Assembly (NCBI RefSeq): GCF_014705715.1
Contig: NZ_JACXLC010000001.1
Coordinates: forward strand, 1,904,457-1,968,456
Source: Erythrobacter rubeus
Lineage (GTDB): Bacteria; Pseudomonadota; Alphaproteobacteria; Sphingomonadales; Sphingomonadaceae
DNA length: 64,000 nucleotides
Reading direction: 5' to 3'
A model generated the notes under the pieces. It searched no databases. It saw only the letters and a program-made list of their open reading frames with translations, and was not told where the DNA came from. The position numbers and the translations under genes were made by a program. Shown piece by piece: positions 36,157 to 45,124 of the stretch. Numbering within the stretch: the first letter of the stretch is position 1; each line of letters begins with the position of its first letter.

Positions 36157-37179
36157 TCAGGCGGCCGCGTCCTGTACCAGCCAGTCGAAAACCGGCAGGT
36201 CTTTCGAGGCCAACCATTCGGCGTTGTACAGCGTCGAAAGATAGCGGAAGCCGGTGTCGCAAAGGATGGTCGCGACCTGCGGCTTTTCCCGACCTTCCGC
36301 GACCAATTGCTTGCCCAGCGCGATCGCTCCGGCAACGTTGATGCCCGATGACAGTCCCAGGCACAGCCCTTCCTTGCGGAGGAGATGCTCGACCCAGACG
36401 AGACCATCCTCGTCGGAAATGCGGAACTGCGTATCGATCGGTGCGCCTTCGAGGTTGGCGGTTATCCGGCCCTGCCCGATCCCTTCGGCGACCGACGATC
36501 CCTCGCCCTTGAGTTCGCCGTGCGCGTAATAGTTGTAGAGCGCCGCACCGTGCGGATCGGTGAGAGCGATGCGGACGTTCTCGTTCTTCTCCTTGAGCCC
36601 CATGCCGACCCCGGCGATCGTGCCGCCCGTTCCCGCAGCGCAAGTGAAGCCGTCTATCCTGCCGCCGGTCTGCTCCCACAATTCCTGTGCGGTCCCCTCG
36701 ATATGCGCCTTGCGATTGGCGACGTTGTCGAATTGACCCGCCCAGATCGCGCCTTCGGTCTCTTCCGCCATCCGGCGCGAGACATGCTGGAAATGCGCAG
36801 GATCGGCATATTTTGTGGGCGGCACGAGCACGAGCTGCGCGCCGAGTGCCCGCAGCGTGTCCATCTTTTCCTTGGACTGGTTGTCGGGCATGACGATGAT
36901 GGTCTTGTACCCGAGCGCGTTGGCAACCAGAGCTATGCCGATGCCGGTATTGCCTGCGGTTCCTTCGATCACGGTCCCGCCGGGTTTGAGCTCGCCGCGT
37001 TCTTCCGCATCGCGGATCATGTAAAGCGCAGCGCGATCCTTCACCGATGAACCCGGATTGGCAAACTCGCACTTTCCCCAGATGTCGCAGCCAGCCGCCT
37101 CGCTCGGCCCGGCAAGGCGCACCAGCGGGGTATTTCCAATAAGGGCGAGCGGATCGCCGAAAGGTTGGGTAATGTTCAT
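36157..37179 (-). CDS. cysK: Cysteine synthase A (O-acetylserine sulfhydrylase)
   Basis: PLP enzyme that joins sulfide to O-acetylserine, the last step of cysteine synthesis. The 340-residue protein has IGNTPLVRL, the PLP lysine in NPGSSVKDRAALYMI (Lys46), the substrate loop EGTAGNTGIGIAL, and the phosphate-binding GTGGTIAGVGMGLKE. Note that the loop reads GTAGNTG where classical CysK has PTSGNTG; this form is common in alphaproteobacterial paralogs and leaves open cystathionine-beta-synthase-like specificity. It uses sulfide from the cys operon at 261-4205. Confidence 0.87.
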   Translation of the reverse strand: MNITQPFGDPLALIGNTPLVRLAGPSEAAGCDIWGKCEFANPGSSVKDRAALYMIRDAEERGELKPGGTVIEGTAGNTGIGIALVANALGYKTIIVMPDNQSKEKMDTLRALGAQLVLVPPTKYADPAHFQHVSRRMAEETEGAIWAGQFDNVANRKAHIEGTAQELWEQTGGRIDGFTCAAGTGGTIAGVGMGLKEKNENVRIALTDPHGAALYNYYAHGELKGEGSSVAEGIGQGRITANLEGAPIDTQFRISDEDGLVWVEHLLRKEGLCLGLSSGINVAGAIALGKQLVAEGREKPQVATILCDTGFRYLSTLYNAEWLASKDLPVFDWLVQDAAA

Positions 37180-37220
37180 GGCCGGGATTTAGAGCCTTCG
37201 CCCCGCCCCCGCAAACAACA

Positions 37221-37538
37221 TTAATCTTCTTCGGCGATAGTTACCTTCAGCCCGTCAAGCTCAGGCGTGAACGGGATCTGGCAGGACAGGCGCGAATTCT
37301 CTTTGCGATGCTCGGACGATTCGAGCAGGTCGTCTTCGTCTTCACTCATCGGCGGCAGCTTGTCGGTCGCGCCGTCATCGATGTGGATGTGGCATGTCGC
37401 ACAGGAGCAGCATCCACCGCACAGCGCCAGAAGCTCATCGAACCCGTTGTCGCGAATGGCTTCCATCACCGTCAGGCCGTCTTCGACTTCGATCTCGCTC
37501 GTTTCGCCTTCGCGATTGGTGACGACCAGCTTTGGCAT
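37221..37538 (-). CDS. 2Fe-2S ferredoxin, adrenodoxin type
   Basis: A 105-residue soluble electron carrier. The cluster motif C-x5-C-x2-C lies in LCGGCCSCATCHI, with the fourth ligand in LSCQIPFTPELDG. The sequence after the motif (VHIDDGATDKLPPMSEDEDDLL) is typical of ISC/adrenodoxin-type ferredoxins. Two extra cysteines sit between the ligands. The ATG at 37538 is used because the 12 residues upstream are not conserved. Partner enzymes are not encoded next door. Confidence 0.88.
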   Translation of the reverse strand: MPKLVVTNREGETSEIEVEDGLTVMEAIRDNGFDELLALCGGCCSCATCHIHIDDGATDKLPPMSEDEDDLLESSEHRKENSRLSCQIPFTPELDGLKVTIAEED

Positions 37539-37648
37539 GGATCCGAATTCCTCTTTGACACGGGTTGAGCGCAAGACAGCGCGCTATCGATAAAACAGCC
37601 GCGCTGCTAGGACGTTCCGAATTCCAACGCAAGCTAAGGAAATTATGA

Positions 37649-38266
37649 GTGGGGCTGACAGCGGAGCAGATCAAACACGGGCTGGACGAACTGGCGAGCG
37701 ACGATGCAAAGATCGCCGCAGCGCTGCAGCGCGTTGGCTATCCCGAACCGCGGGTGAGGGATCGCGGGCACATGACTTTGCTGCGCACGATTGTCGGCCA
37801 GCAGGTTTCGGTCGCCGCTGCAAGCTCGATGTGGAACAAGCTGGAGGCTGAGCTGGGCGAAGGATTTGCGCCAGCCGATCTCCTCAAGCGCGATTTCGAC
37901 ACGCTGCGTGCATGCGGCCTGTCGCGCCAGAAACAGGGCTACGCCCGGAGCCTTTGCGAGCTGGTGGATGCTGGTGAAATCGACTTTCACTCTCTCCCTG
38001 CGGGCGACGAAGCCGCGATCGAGGAACTGACCAGGATCAAGGGGATCGGCCGCTGGTCGGCGGAGATCTACCTGCTGTTTGCAGAAGGCCGCGGCGACAT
38101 CTGGCCCGCCGGTGACCTGGCGGTTCAGGAGGGCGTGAAAAGACTGCTGGAACTCCAAGAACGGCCCAAGGAAAAGGAAGCGCGCGAAATCGGTGAAAGG
38201 TGGTCCCCGCACAGGGGCGCGATGGCTATCTTCACCTGGCATTACTACGCCAACCCTGCGCTTTAA
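37649..38266 (+). CDS. DNA-3-methyladenine glycosylase II family protein
   Basis: Base-excision repair glycosylase of the HhH-GPD superfamily. The 205-residue protein has TLLRTIVGQQVSVAAASSMW, the helix-hairpin-helix RIKGIGRWSAEIYLLF, and the catalytic aspartate in PAGDLAVQEG. It is the short AlkA type, without the N-terminal domain of E. coli AlkA. The start is GTG 37649, with AAGGA nine bases upstream; an ATG four bases earlier is in another frame and gives a 68-residue read-through of no interest. Confidence 0.85.
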   Translation: MGLTAEQIKHGLDELASDDAKIAAALQRVGYPEPRVRDRGHMTLLRTIVGQQVSVAAASSMWNKLEAELGEGFAPADLLKRDFDTLRACGLSRQKQGYARSLCELVDAGEIDFHSLPAGDEAAIEELTRIKGIGRWSAEIYLLFAEGRGDIWPAGDLAVQEGVKRLLELQERPKEKEAREIGERWSPHRGAMAIFTWHYYANPAL

Positions 38267-38365
38267 CGAATTGCCTTCAACACTTGCAGCGCCGGAACGG
38301 ACATGTAGGTATACCTCCAGCAGTTCACCCTGAATTCGCAGGCCTGTTTGGAGTGTATCACAGCA

Positions 38366-40450
38366 ATGCCGAAACTTTCGAAAGCTTCCCGCATACTCGC
38401 CGCATCTGTCGCGGCGAGCGCACTGACTGTCCCGGCCATTTTGTCGGCTGACAACAGTTCGAATTCATCTGCCCAAGACGGAGCCTCAATGACATCCACC
38501 GCCGAAGCCGCCCCGCTCATCCCGCGTGAAGCGCTGTTTGGAAATCCAACCAAAGCACAGGGCCGTTTGAGCCCGGACGGCGAGTGGCTGAGCTGGCTCG
38601 CGCCGAAGGACGATGTGCTCAACATCTACATCGCTCCCGCAGACAATCCCGACGCAGCAAAAGCCGTTACCAACTCCACCGACCGCCCGATCCGGCAGCA
38701 TTTCTGGTCACCCGATTCCAGCGCGGTGATGTACATTCAGGACAAGGGCGGCGACGAGAACTTCCTGCTCTACAAGATCGACGTCGAAAGCGGTGAGGAA
38801 ACGACCCTTACGCCCTTCGAAAATACGCGCGTGCAGATCGTCGGCTCGTCCGAAACGATCAAGGACCGGATCCTCATCGGTCTCAACAACCGCAATCCGC
38901 AATTCCACGATGTCCACCTGCTGAACCTCGAAACGGGTGAGACCGAGCTGCTGCTCGAAAACAATGGCTATGCCGGGTTCATGGCCGACGACACGCTGAC
39001 CGTACGCATGGCGTTCCGCCAGAACGCGGAAGGCGGCACCGACTATTTCGAAGTGACCGACAATGTGGTTGCCCAAACCCCGTCCGAAGCGACCGCCATG
39101 GAGGATTCGCTAACCACCAGCCCCGCTGGCTACACCACCGATGGCTCGACCCTTTACTGGATCGACAGCCGCGGGCGGAACACCGCAGCGCTCTATGCAC
39201 AGGACACTGCGACGGGTGAAAAGACAATGATCGCCGAGGATGACAAGGCCGATCTGGGCGGCACGATCCGCGATCCGAAAACCGGCGAGGTCGAAGCATA
39301 TTCGGTCAATTATCTTCAGAACGAATGGGTAGCGATCGATCCCGAACTCAAGGCTTCGATGGACTGGCTCGATGAACGGCTGGACGGTGAGTTCGGCATT
39401 TCCAGCCGCACTGATGACGACCAGACCTGGATCGTCTGGAACGACCCGCTGACCGCGCCGAGCGCGACCTATATCTATGATCGCGCGGCAAGCACGCTGA
39501 CGCCGTTCTATACAAGCCGTCCGGAGCTTGAAGGCGCACCGCTTCAACCGATGCATCCGGTCGAGATCACCAGCAGGGATGGACTGACATTGCCATCCTA
39601 CCTCACCCTTCCGCCTGGCTCGGATTCCGATGGCGATGGCCGGCCCGACGAGGCGGTTCCGATGGTGCTGCTCGTACATGGCGGTCCATGGGCGCGTGAC
39701 GATTACGGGTTCAACTCGGCGCACCAGATGCTCGCCAATCGCGGCTATGCAGTGCTGAGCACCAATTTCCGCGGCTCGACAGGCTTCGGCAAGGACTTCC
39801 TCAATGCCGGAAACAAGCAATGGGGCCTGAAGATGCACGATGACCTGATCGATGCGACCGATTGGGCCATTTCCGAAGGTATTACGGGCGCGGATCAGGT
39901 CGCGATCATGGGCGGTTCCTATGGCGGCTATGCAACGCTCGCAGGCCTCACCTTTACGCCGGACAAGTTCGCTTGCGGCGTCGACATCGTCGGGCCGTCC
40001 AATCTGGAAACGCTGCTCGAAACCATCCCGCCTTACTGGGCGCCCTTGGTGAAGCTCTTCCACGAGCGGATGGGCGATCCCAACACGGAGGAAGGCCTCG
40101 CGCTGCTCAAAGCCGCAAGCCCGCTCTACAAGGCGGATCAGATCACCAAGCCGCTGCTGATCGCTCAGGGCGCCAACGATCCGCGCGTGAAGCAGGCCGA
40201 AAGCGACCAGATCGTCGGCGCGATGAAGGAAGCAGGCATTCCCGTTACCTACGTCCTCTATCCCGATGAAGGACATGGTTTTGCCAAGCCGGCGAACAAC
40301 ATCGCGTTCTTCGGCATCGCTGAAAACTTCCTGTCCGAATGCCTTGGCGGCCGGGCCGAGCCTCTCGGCGATGTGCTCGAACCATCGACAACACAGATCG
40401 TCGAAGGCGCCGAGCACGTGAGAGGCCTTACGGAAGCGCTCGGCGAATAA
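38366..40450 (+). CDS. S9 family (prolyl oligopeptidase) exported peptidase
   Basis: Serine peptidase for peptides with an internal or terminal proline or alanine. The 694-residue protein has a signal peptide (to about residue 26), a seven-bladed beta-propeller (about 45-370) and an alpha/beta-hydrolase domain with Ser518 in GGSYGGY, Asp605 (GANDPR) and His637 (DEGHGF), the complete triad. A dipeptidyl aminopeptidase / acylaminoacyl peptidase role is possible. ATG 38366 is preferred to an upstream GTG because it gives the clean signal sequence. It is followed by a strong terminator. Confidence 0.92.
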   Translation: MPKLSKASRILAASVAASALTVPAILSADNSSNSSAQDGASMTSTAEAAPLIPREALFGNPTKAQGRLSPDGEWLSWLAPKDDVLNIYIAPADNPDAAKAVTNSTDRPIRQHFWSPDSSAVMYIQDKGGDENFLLYKIDVESGEETTLTPFENTRVQIVGSSETIKDRILIGLNNRNPQFHDVHLLNLETGETELLLENNGYAGFMADDTLTVRMAFRQNAEGGTDYFEVTDNVVAQTPSEATAMEDSLTTSPAGYTTDGSTLYWIDSRGRNTAALYAQDTATGEKTMIAEDDKADLGGTIRDPKTGEVEAYSVNYLQNEWVAIDPELKASMDWLDERLDGEFGISSRTDDDQTWIVWNDPLTAPSATYIYDRAASTLTPFYTSRPELEGAPLQPMHPVEITSRDGLTLPSYLTLPPGSDSDGDGRPDEAVPMVLLVHGGPWARDDYGFNSAHQMLANRGYAVLSTNFRGSTGFGKDFLNAGNKQWGLKMHDDLIDATDWAISEGITGADQVAIMGGSYGGYATLAGLTFTPDKFACGVDIVGPSNLETLLETIPPYWAPLVKLFHERMGDPNTEEGLALLKAASPLYKADQITKPLLIAQGANDPRVKQAESDQIVGAMKEAGIPVTYVLYPDEGHGFAKPANNIAFFGIAENFLSECLGGRAEPLGDVLEPSTTQIVEGAEHVRGLTEALGE

Positions 40451-40475
40451 TCGCCGGTCCTACGCTGACAAACGG

Positions 40476-40511
40476 ATCGCCCGGGGCTAAGGCTCCGAGC
40501 GATTTGTTTTG
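40476..40511 (+). terminator. Rho-independent terminator after the S9 peptidase
   Basis: ATCGCCCGGGGC (40476-40487), a TAA loop and GGCTCCGAGCGAT (40491-40503) form a stem of about 12 bp with one mismatch and a G-U pair. TTTGTTTTG follows. It separates the peptidase from the SDR gene that begins 15 bases later. Confidence 0.75.
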
Positions 40512-40526
40512 AGGAAGAGGGATCTC

Positions 40527-41342
40527 ATGAGCGCAGCAGAACAGCGTCGCAGCATTTTCATCACCGGCGGGGCGTCAGGTATCGGCCGGGCCACGGCGCG
40601 CTATTTTGGTGAGCGCGGCTGGTTTGTCGGAATCGCCGACGTCAATGAAAGCGGTATGGAAGACACGCTCGGCCTGATCCCTGGCGGCTACAAATACATG
40701 CACAAACTCGATGTGCGAGACCGCGAGGCGTGGGACGTTGCGCTCGAGGCGTTCAGTACGGCTGCGGGCGGACGGATTGACGCGGTGGTCAACAATGCCG
40801 GCATCGGCACTGGCGGACCGCTGGCGGAGCTCGAGCAGGACGAGATAGAGCGCTGCCTCGACATCAACCTCAAGGGCGTGCTCTGGGGCGCGCAGGCGGC
40901 TTATCCGCACCTGAAGAACATCGCGCCGGGATCATGCCTGGTCAATATCGCCAGTGCTGCCGGCATTACCGGCGGCAGCGGAATGAGCGTCTACAGCGCC
41001 ACCAAGTTCGCCGTGCGCGGGATTGCGGAAAGCCTCGATGCCGAATGGGCGCCCGACGAGATCACGGTGTGTTCGATCTGCCCCAGCTTCATCGAGACGC
41101 CGCTGCTGGACGGGACCGGCAACCGCCATTCGAACGAGGCCGTGCGCGACCGGGTGCGGGCAGCAGGCCTGGAGATTACGCCGGTGGAGGAGGTTGCCGA
41201 GACGATCTGGCGCGCCGTCCATGGGCACGAAATGCACTACATTGTCGGCAAGACCGCTCGTCAGCTCAATTTTGCCAAGCGCTGGATGCCGGGCAAGATC
41301 CGCAAGCAGCAACGCAAGGCCGCCTCGCTGCTGGGCAAGTAA
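40527..41342 (+). CDS. SDR-family oxidoreductase
   Basis: A 271-residue classical short-chain dehydrogenase with the cofactor loop TGGASGIGRATA at about residues 14-25, NNAGIGTGG, and the catalytic YSATK motif (serine upstream at IASAAG). An NAD or NADP preference is not evident. The C-terminus is basic (KRWMPGKIRKQQRK), which may aid membrane association. Substrate unknown. The stop is immediately adjacent to the stop of the convergent pterin dehydratase gene. Confidence 0.85.
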   Translation: MSAAEQRRSIFITGGASGIGRATARYFGERGWFVGIADVNESGMEDTLGLIPGGYKYMHKLDVRDREAWDVALEAFSTAAGGRIDAVVNNAGIGTGGPLAELEQDEIERCLDINLKGVLWGAQAAYPHLKNIAPGSCLVNIASAAGITGGSGMSVYSATKFAVRGIAESLDAEWAPDEITVCSICPSFIETPLLDGTGNRHSNEAVRDRVRAAGLEITPVEEVAETIWRAVHGHEMHYIVGKTARQLNFAKRWMPGKIRKQQRKAASLLGK

Positions 41343-41648
41343 TTAGCCGAGCAAATTATCGATGGCGCGTGCAAGTTTGGTGTCACGGTGCGACAATCCA
41401 CCGTTGGTTCCGGCATCGTGGGTGGTCAGCGTGATCTCCACCTTGGCGTAGACATTGAACCATTCCGGATGATGATCCTGTGCGTCCGCCAGCAGCGCAA
41501 CGCGGCTCATAAAACCCCACGCCTCGGAAAAATCGCCGAACTGGAATGTGCGCGTGATCGCCTTGCCTTCACGGGCCAGTTCCCAATCCGTACGGTCCGA
41601 CAACAGGGTTTCGCGTTCTTTATCGTCAAGCTCGGGAACATTGGCCAT
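41343..41648 (-). CDS. phhB: 4a-hydroxytetrahydrobiopterin dehydratase
   Basis: Recycles the pterin cofactor of aromatic amino acid hydroxylases (pterin-4a-carbinolamine dehydratase, PCD/DCoH family). The 101-residue protein matches the family length and has the histidine cluster in [27 protein letters not shown]-like order, plus [13 protein letters not shown] at the C-terminus. No phenylalanine hydroxylase is in the window. A GGAAACTCCTAGGGGAG leader precedes the start. Confidence 0.9.
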   Translation of the reverse strand: MANVPELDDKERETLLSDRTDWELAREGKAITRTFQFGDFSEAWGFMSRVALLADAQDHHPEWFNVYAKVEITLTTHDAGTNGGLSHRDTKLARAIDNLLG

Positions 41649-41708
41649 TGGGAAACTCCTAGGGGAGAGTGTTGTTAGCAGGGTTGCTTTTGCCTAACGC
41701 ACATCTCG

Positions 41709-42320
41709 ATGCAAGGTTCTGCCGCTCCTTCACTTTCCGCTAGAGACCTCGCCTGTCGCCGCGGCGACAGGGTGCTGTTTCGCGGCCTGTCGTTCGAACT
41801 CGGCCCAGGCGCCGCGATGCATGTCACCGGCGCGAACGGGACGGGCAAGACCACGCTGATCCGCGCGCTAGCGGGGCTGAAAACGCCCTTTATCGGCCAG
41901 GTGCTCTCCAGCGGGGCGATAGGCTTGCTCGACGAGCGCACCGGGCTCGATCCGGACCAGCCGCTGGGACGGGCGCTGCAATTCTGGCAGAGCGTGGATG
42001 GATGCGGCGATCCTGCCGAGACCGTCACTCTTTTGGTCCTGGGCCCGCTGCTCGATGTGCCGGTCCGGTACCTTTCGACGGGCCAGAGGAAACGCGCGGG
42101 GCTGGCCGCTCTGCTTGGTCGCAACGTGCCGATCTGGCTGCTTGATGAGCCACTCAGCGGGCTGGACGCGCGCGCCATGGAGCAGGTCACTGCGCTGATC
42201 AGCGAGCACGTGACGGGCGGAGGAATAGCGCTGATCGCCTCGCACCAGCCGCTCGCGATCGAAGGGCTAACCACTCTCGCAATCGAGGATTATGCGCCTG
42301 CTGCGGAGCGACTGCCATGA
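41709..42320 (+). CDS. ccmA: Heme exporter ATP-binding protein
   Basis: ATPase of the CcmABCD complex in c-type cytochrome maturation. The 203-residue protein contains Walker A GANGTGKTTLIRALAG, the ABC signature LSTGQRKRAGLAAL, and Walker B IWLLDEPLSGLD with a short, CcmA-type C-terminus. It overlaps ccmB by 4 bases. ccmC, ccmD and ccmE are not downstream. Confidence 0.93.
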   Translation: MQGSAAPSLSARDLACRRGDRVLFRGLSFELGPGAAMHVTGANGTGKTTLIRALAGLKTPFIGQVLSSGAIGLLDERTGLDPDQPLGRALQFWQSVDGCGDPAETVTLLVLGPLLDVPVRYLSTGQRKRAGLAALLGRNVPIWLLDEPLSGLDARAMEQVTALISEHVTGGGIALIASHQPLAIEGLTTLAIEDYAPAAERLP

Positions 42321-42967
42321 TCGGCACTCTCCTCAAACGCGACCTGGGAAAGTTCTTCCCTTTCGCCGGAGGAGGAGCCGCGCTGCCGGTCGTGTTCTTC
42401 GTCGCGGTGGCAATGCTGTATCCCTTCGCCGTTGGACCGGACCCGCAAATGCTCGCCCGAACCGGCGGCGGCGTCGTCTGGATCGCAGCGCTGCTCGCCG
42501 CGATCCTGCCGCTCGAAAAACTGGTCGCGCAGGATATCGAGCTTGGCGTGTTCGATCAGCTCAAACTGCGTGGCCTGACCGAGGAAGCGATAATGGCGGT
42601 GCGCCTTCTCGCGCATTGGCTCAGTTTCGGCCCGCCGCTGATCCTCGCTGCTTTCCCCGCCGCGGCCTTGCTTGCTCTCGACGGTCCGACGCTGCACCTG
42701 CTGCTGCTCGGTCTGCTTGCGGGCACTCCTGGCCTTGCCGCAATCGGATTGATGATCGCTGCGCTCACCGCATCCCTGCGCGCAGGCGCGGCGCTTTCCG
42801 GTCTTTTGCTCATCCCTCTCGCCTTGCCGATCCTCATATTCGGCGCGGGCGCGCTGGCCCGTCAGGATCAAGCGAGCCTCGGCTTCGTTGCAGCTACAAG
42901 CCTTCTGCTGGTGGCAATCGCGCCATTTGCGGCCGGCGCCGCCATCAGGGCTGCCAGAGATATCTAG
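42317..42967 (+). CDS. ccmB: Heme exporter permease CcmB
   Basis: Inner-membrane permease partner of CcmA. The 216-residue protein has six hydrophobic segments, a start MIGTLLKRDLGKFFPF and the ERKLV-like segment PLEKLVAQDIELGVFDQLKLRGL after helix 2, which is characteristic of CcmB. The stop is followed at once by the seven-helix gene. Confidence 0.93.
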   Translation: MIGTLLKRDLGKFFPFAGGGAALPVVFFVAVAMLYPFAVGPDPQMLARTGGGVVWIAALLAAILPLEKLVAQDIELGVFDQLKLRGLTEEAIMAVRLLAHWLSFGPPLILAAFPAAALLALDGPTLHLLLLGLLAGTPGLAAIGLMIAALTASLRAGAALSGLLLIPLALPILIFGAGALARQDQASLGFVAATSLLLVAIAPFAAGAAIRAARDI

Positions 42968-42980
42968 GGGTGACGCGACA

Positions 42981-43643
42981 TTGCTTGAACCAAGGGACCA
43001 GATCGCCGCCAATATAAGACTGCGGCGGATCGGCAACGGGCTGCTGCTGTTCACGGTGCTCGCTTTTGGCGCAAAGGCGCTGATCCACACCGAGGTGCAG
43101 GCGCGCTACACCCCGATCGTCATCTTTCATGCGGCAGTCATGCTGGCGTGGCTCGCCCTGTTCGCCAATCAGGCTTCGCTGGCCGCTTGGAAACGGTTCA
43201 GCGTGCACAAGGCTCTGGGCCGCGCATCGATCATCCTCGTGGCTGCCATGGTGGTGTCGGGCGTTATCATCTCCTGGAATATCGGGCAGGAGCTTGGCCG
43301 GTTCGAAGTCACCATCGTCAACGTCGCGGCGTTCGTCACCTTCGTCCCGCTGTATGTTGCAGGCATCCATTTCGCCAGGCAGCGGCGAATCCATCCGCAC
43401 CGGCAGGCTATGCTGATCGGCACGCTGGCGCTGATGACACCTGCCTATGCCCGCGTCATTCAGGTGATTGGCCTCCCCGACCCAGTCGCGATTGCGGTGC
43501 AGCTGCCGATCACGGTTTTGATGACGCTGAGCTATGAATGGCTGACGATGCGCCGCCTTACGCGCGAAGTGCGCGACATGCTGATCTACTCGGTCGCTGT
43601 CATCGTCGTCATGGTTGCGGTGCTGGCGGTGTTTTTCGTTTAG
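42981..43643 (+). CDS. Seven-helix inner-membrane protein of unknown function
   Basis: About 220 residues if translation starts at TTG 42981, which follows AGGGGTG and begins just after ccmB ends; an earlier ATG at 42888 would overlap ccmB heavily. Seven hydrophobic helices are visible, with His-containing motifs typical of DUF2306-like proteins (YTPIVIFHAAVMLAWLALF, VHKALGRAS, RRIHPHRQAM). It lacks the WWD motif of CcmC. Paired histidines near the membrane suggest a heme or metal site, which is speculative. The stop overlaps the convergent phosphatidyltransferase gene by 4 bases. Confidence 0.6.
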   Translation: MLEPRDQIAANIRLRRIGNGLLLFTVLAFGAKALIHTEVQARYTPIVIFHAAVMLAWLALFANQASLAAWKRFSVHKALGRASIILVAAMVVSGVIISWNIGQELGRFEVTIVNVAAFVTFVPLYVAGIHFARQRRIHPHRQAMLIGTLALMTPAYARVIQVIGLPDPVAIAVQLPITVLMTLSYEWLTMRRLTREVRDMLIYSVAVIVVMVAVLAVFFV

Positions 43644-44209
43644 GCGCCCGCACCGCGCCCGTCCCCGCCGAGACGGAAGACACTGCCGATGTCGGCGCGA
43701 AATCGCTGGAGGCGCAGCGTCGTGATGATGGATTCAAGATTGGCGGCAATGCCGACGGCAAACACCGCAATCAGGAAGCCGCGCGAATATCCAAGCACGT
43801 AAAGCGCGACGATAAACAGCCCGGCCAGAACAGCTCCAAGCTTCGACAAATAAAGATGATAGGCGGGCAACACTCGAAATTTTGCGAGGCAGACCAATGC
43901 TGCCGCAGCATAGCTCGCTAGAAAAGCGTAGAGCCACACAATATCGGGCTCGATCGTCGTACGCTCGAAAATATAGAGGCCCAACAGGGCGGCAATGGTG
44001 GTCAGCGCATCGGCGATAGTGTCAAGCCGCGCACCCCGCCGGGATGCAGTGCCCGTCCACCGCGAAATGGGGCCGTCAGCCGCATCTGTTGCAAGGCTGA
44101 TGATGAGCAGGATAAAAAACGCATCGCGCTGTCCGGCAATTGCCATGGCCGCAACGACGGGCGCGGCGACTATGCGATAGATAGTGAGCAAGTCTGCAAA
44201 CGACCGCAT
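43640..44209 (-). CDS. CDP-alcohol phosphatidyltransferase family protein
   Basis: Membrane enzyme that moves a phosphatidyl group from CDP-diacylglycerol (or CDP-alcohol) to an alcohol. The 189-residue protein has the family motif D-x2-DG-x2-(A)R-x8-G-x3-D-x3-D as DAADGPISRWTGTASRRGAR followed by LDTIAD; the usual A before R is S here. About six hydrophobic segments are present. Head-group specificity (glycerol phosphate, serine or other) cannot be read. Confidence 0.85.
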   Translation of the reverse strand: MRSFADLLTIYRIVAAPVVAAMAIAGQRDAFFILLIISLATDAADGPISRWTGTASRRGARLDTIADALTTIAALLGLYIFERTTIEPDIVWLYAFLASYAAAALVCLAKFRVLPAYHLYLSKLGAVLAGLFIVALYVLGYSRGFLIAVFAVGIAANLESIITTLRLQRFRADIGSVFRLGGDGRGAGA

Positions 44210-44243
44210 ATGATCCTGCCCGCGCCTCTATCGGATCAGCGGA

Positions 44244-45074
44244 TCACGAATAAGGCGGCTTGTCGCGCCCCGTAGGACTCTTGGTGAATATCTCCACCCC
44301 ATCATCGGTAATCGCAAGGCTGTGTTCGAACTGCGCGGAGAGCGATTTGTCGCGGGTCACCGCGGTCCAGCCATCGCCCAGGACCTTGGCCCACGGCTTA
44401 CCGAGATTAATCATCGGTTCGATTGTGAAGAACATGCCCGGCTTCAATTCCGGCCCGGTGCCCGCTTTGCCAGCATGGACCACTTCGGGCGCGTCGTGGA
44501 ACAACCGCCCGAGCCCGTGGCCGCAAAACTCGCGCACAACCCCGTAGCGGAACTGCTTCGCATGCGCCTCGATCGCAGCACCGATATCGCCGAGCCTCGC
44601 GCCCGGTTTGCTGGCAGCCTCGATACCGAGCATCAGGCAGTCATAGGTCACATCGACCAGCCGCTTTGCCTTGATCGAAGGTTCGCCGGCAAAGAACATA
44701 CGGCTAGTATCGCCGTGCCACCCGTCCAGCAGGGGCGTGACATCCACGTTGAGGATATCCCCTTCCTTCAGCACTTTCTCGCTCGGGATACCGTGGCAGA
44801 TCACATGGTTGATCGAGATACAGCTCGAATGGGTGTATCCGCGGTATCCCAACGTCGCCGGAACCGCGCCCGCATCGAGCATCATTTCGCGAATGCGATC
44901 ATCGATTTGCGCGGTCGTAACGCCCGGTAAGACCAGGTCCGCCACTTCGTCCAGGATCGTGGCGGCAAGGCGTCCTGCCTTGCGCATCCCCTCAAAGCCT
45001 TCTTCAGTGTGCAGCTTGATCGTGCCGTCGCGATAGACGGTGTCGCTGCTCTCTACGAGTTGGTATTCTGTCAT
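44244..45074 (-). CDS. map: Methionine aminopeptidase, type I
   Basis: Removes the initiator methionine, using a dinuclear metal centre. The 276-residue protein shows CHGIPSEKVLKEGDILNVDV (first aspartate), GDTSRMFF (second), the GHGLGRLFHDAP histidine region and FTIEPMINLG and the terminal EHSLAIT glutamate ligands. A short N-terminal extension of about 15 residues is normal in this group. It is a single gene on this strand. Confidence 0.95.
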   Translation of the reverse strand: MTEYQLVESSDTVYRDGTIKLHTEEGFEGMRKAGRLAATILDEVADLVLPGVTTAQIDDRIREMMLDAGAVPATLGYRGYTHSSCISINHVICHGIPSEKVLKEGDILNVDVTPLLDGWHGDTSRMFFAGEPSIKAKRLVDVTYDCLMLGIEAASKPGARLGDIGAAIEAHAKQFRYGVVREFCGHGLGRLFHDAPEVVHAGKAGTGPELKPGMFFTIEPMINLGKPWAKVLGDGWTAVTRDKSLSAQFEHSLAITDDGVEIFTKSPTGRDKPPYS

Positions 45075-45124
45075 GTCAGCCCATGTAGCGAAGCTGGCGG
45101 AAGATTTCCACTTCGCGGGAAATT

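Noticed and set aside
39110-40417. Long open frame (435 codons) opposite the S9 peptidase
   Set aside because: The peptidase frame contains a complete catalytic triad and signal peptide; the antisense frame is compositionally a shadow.
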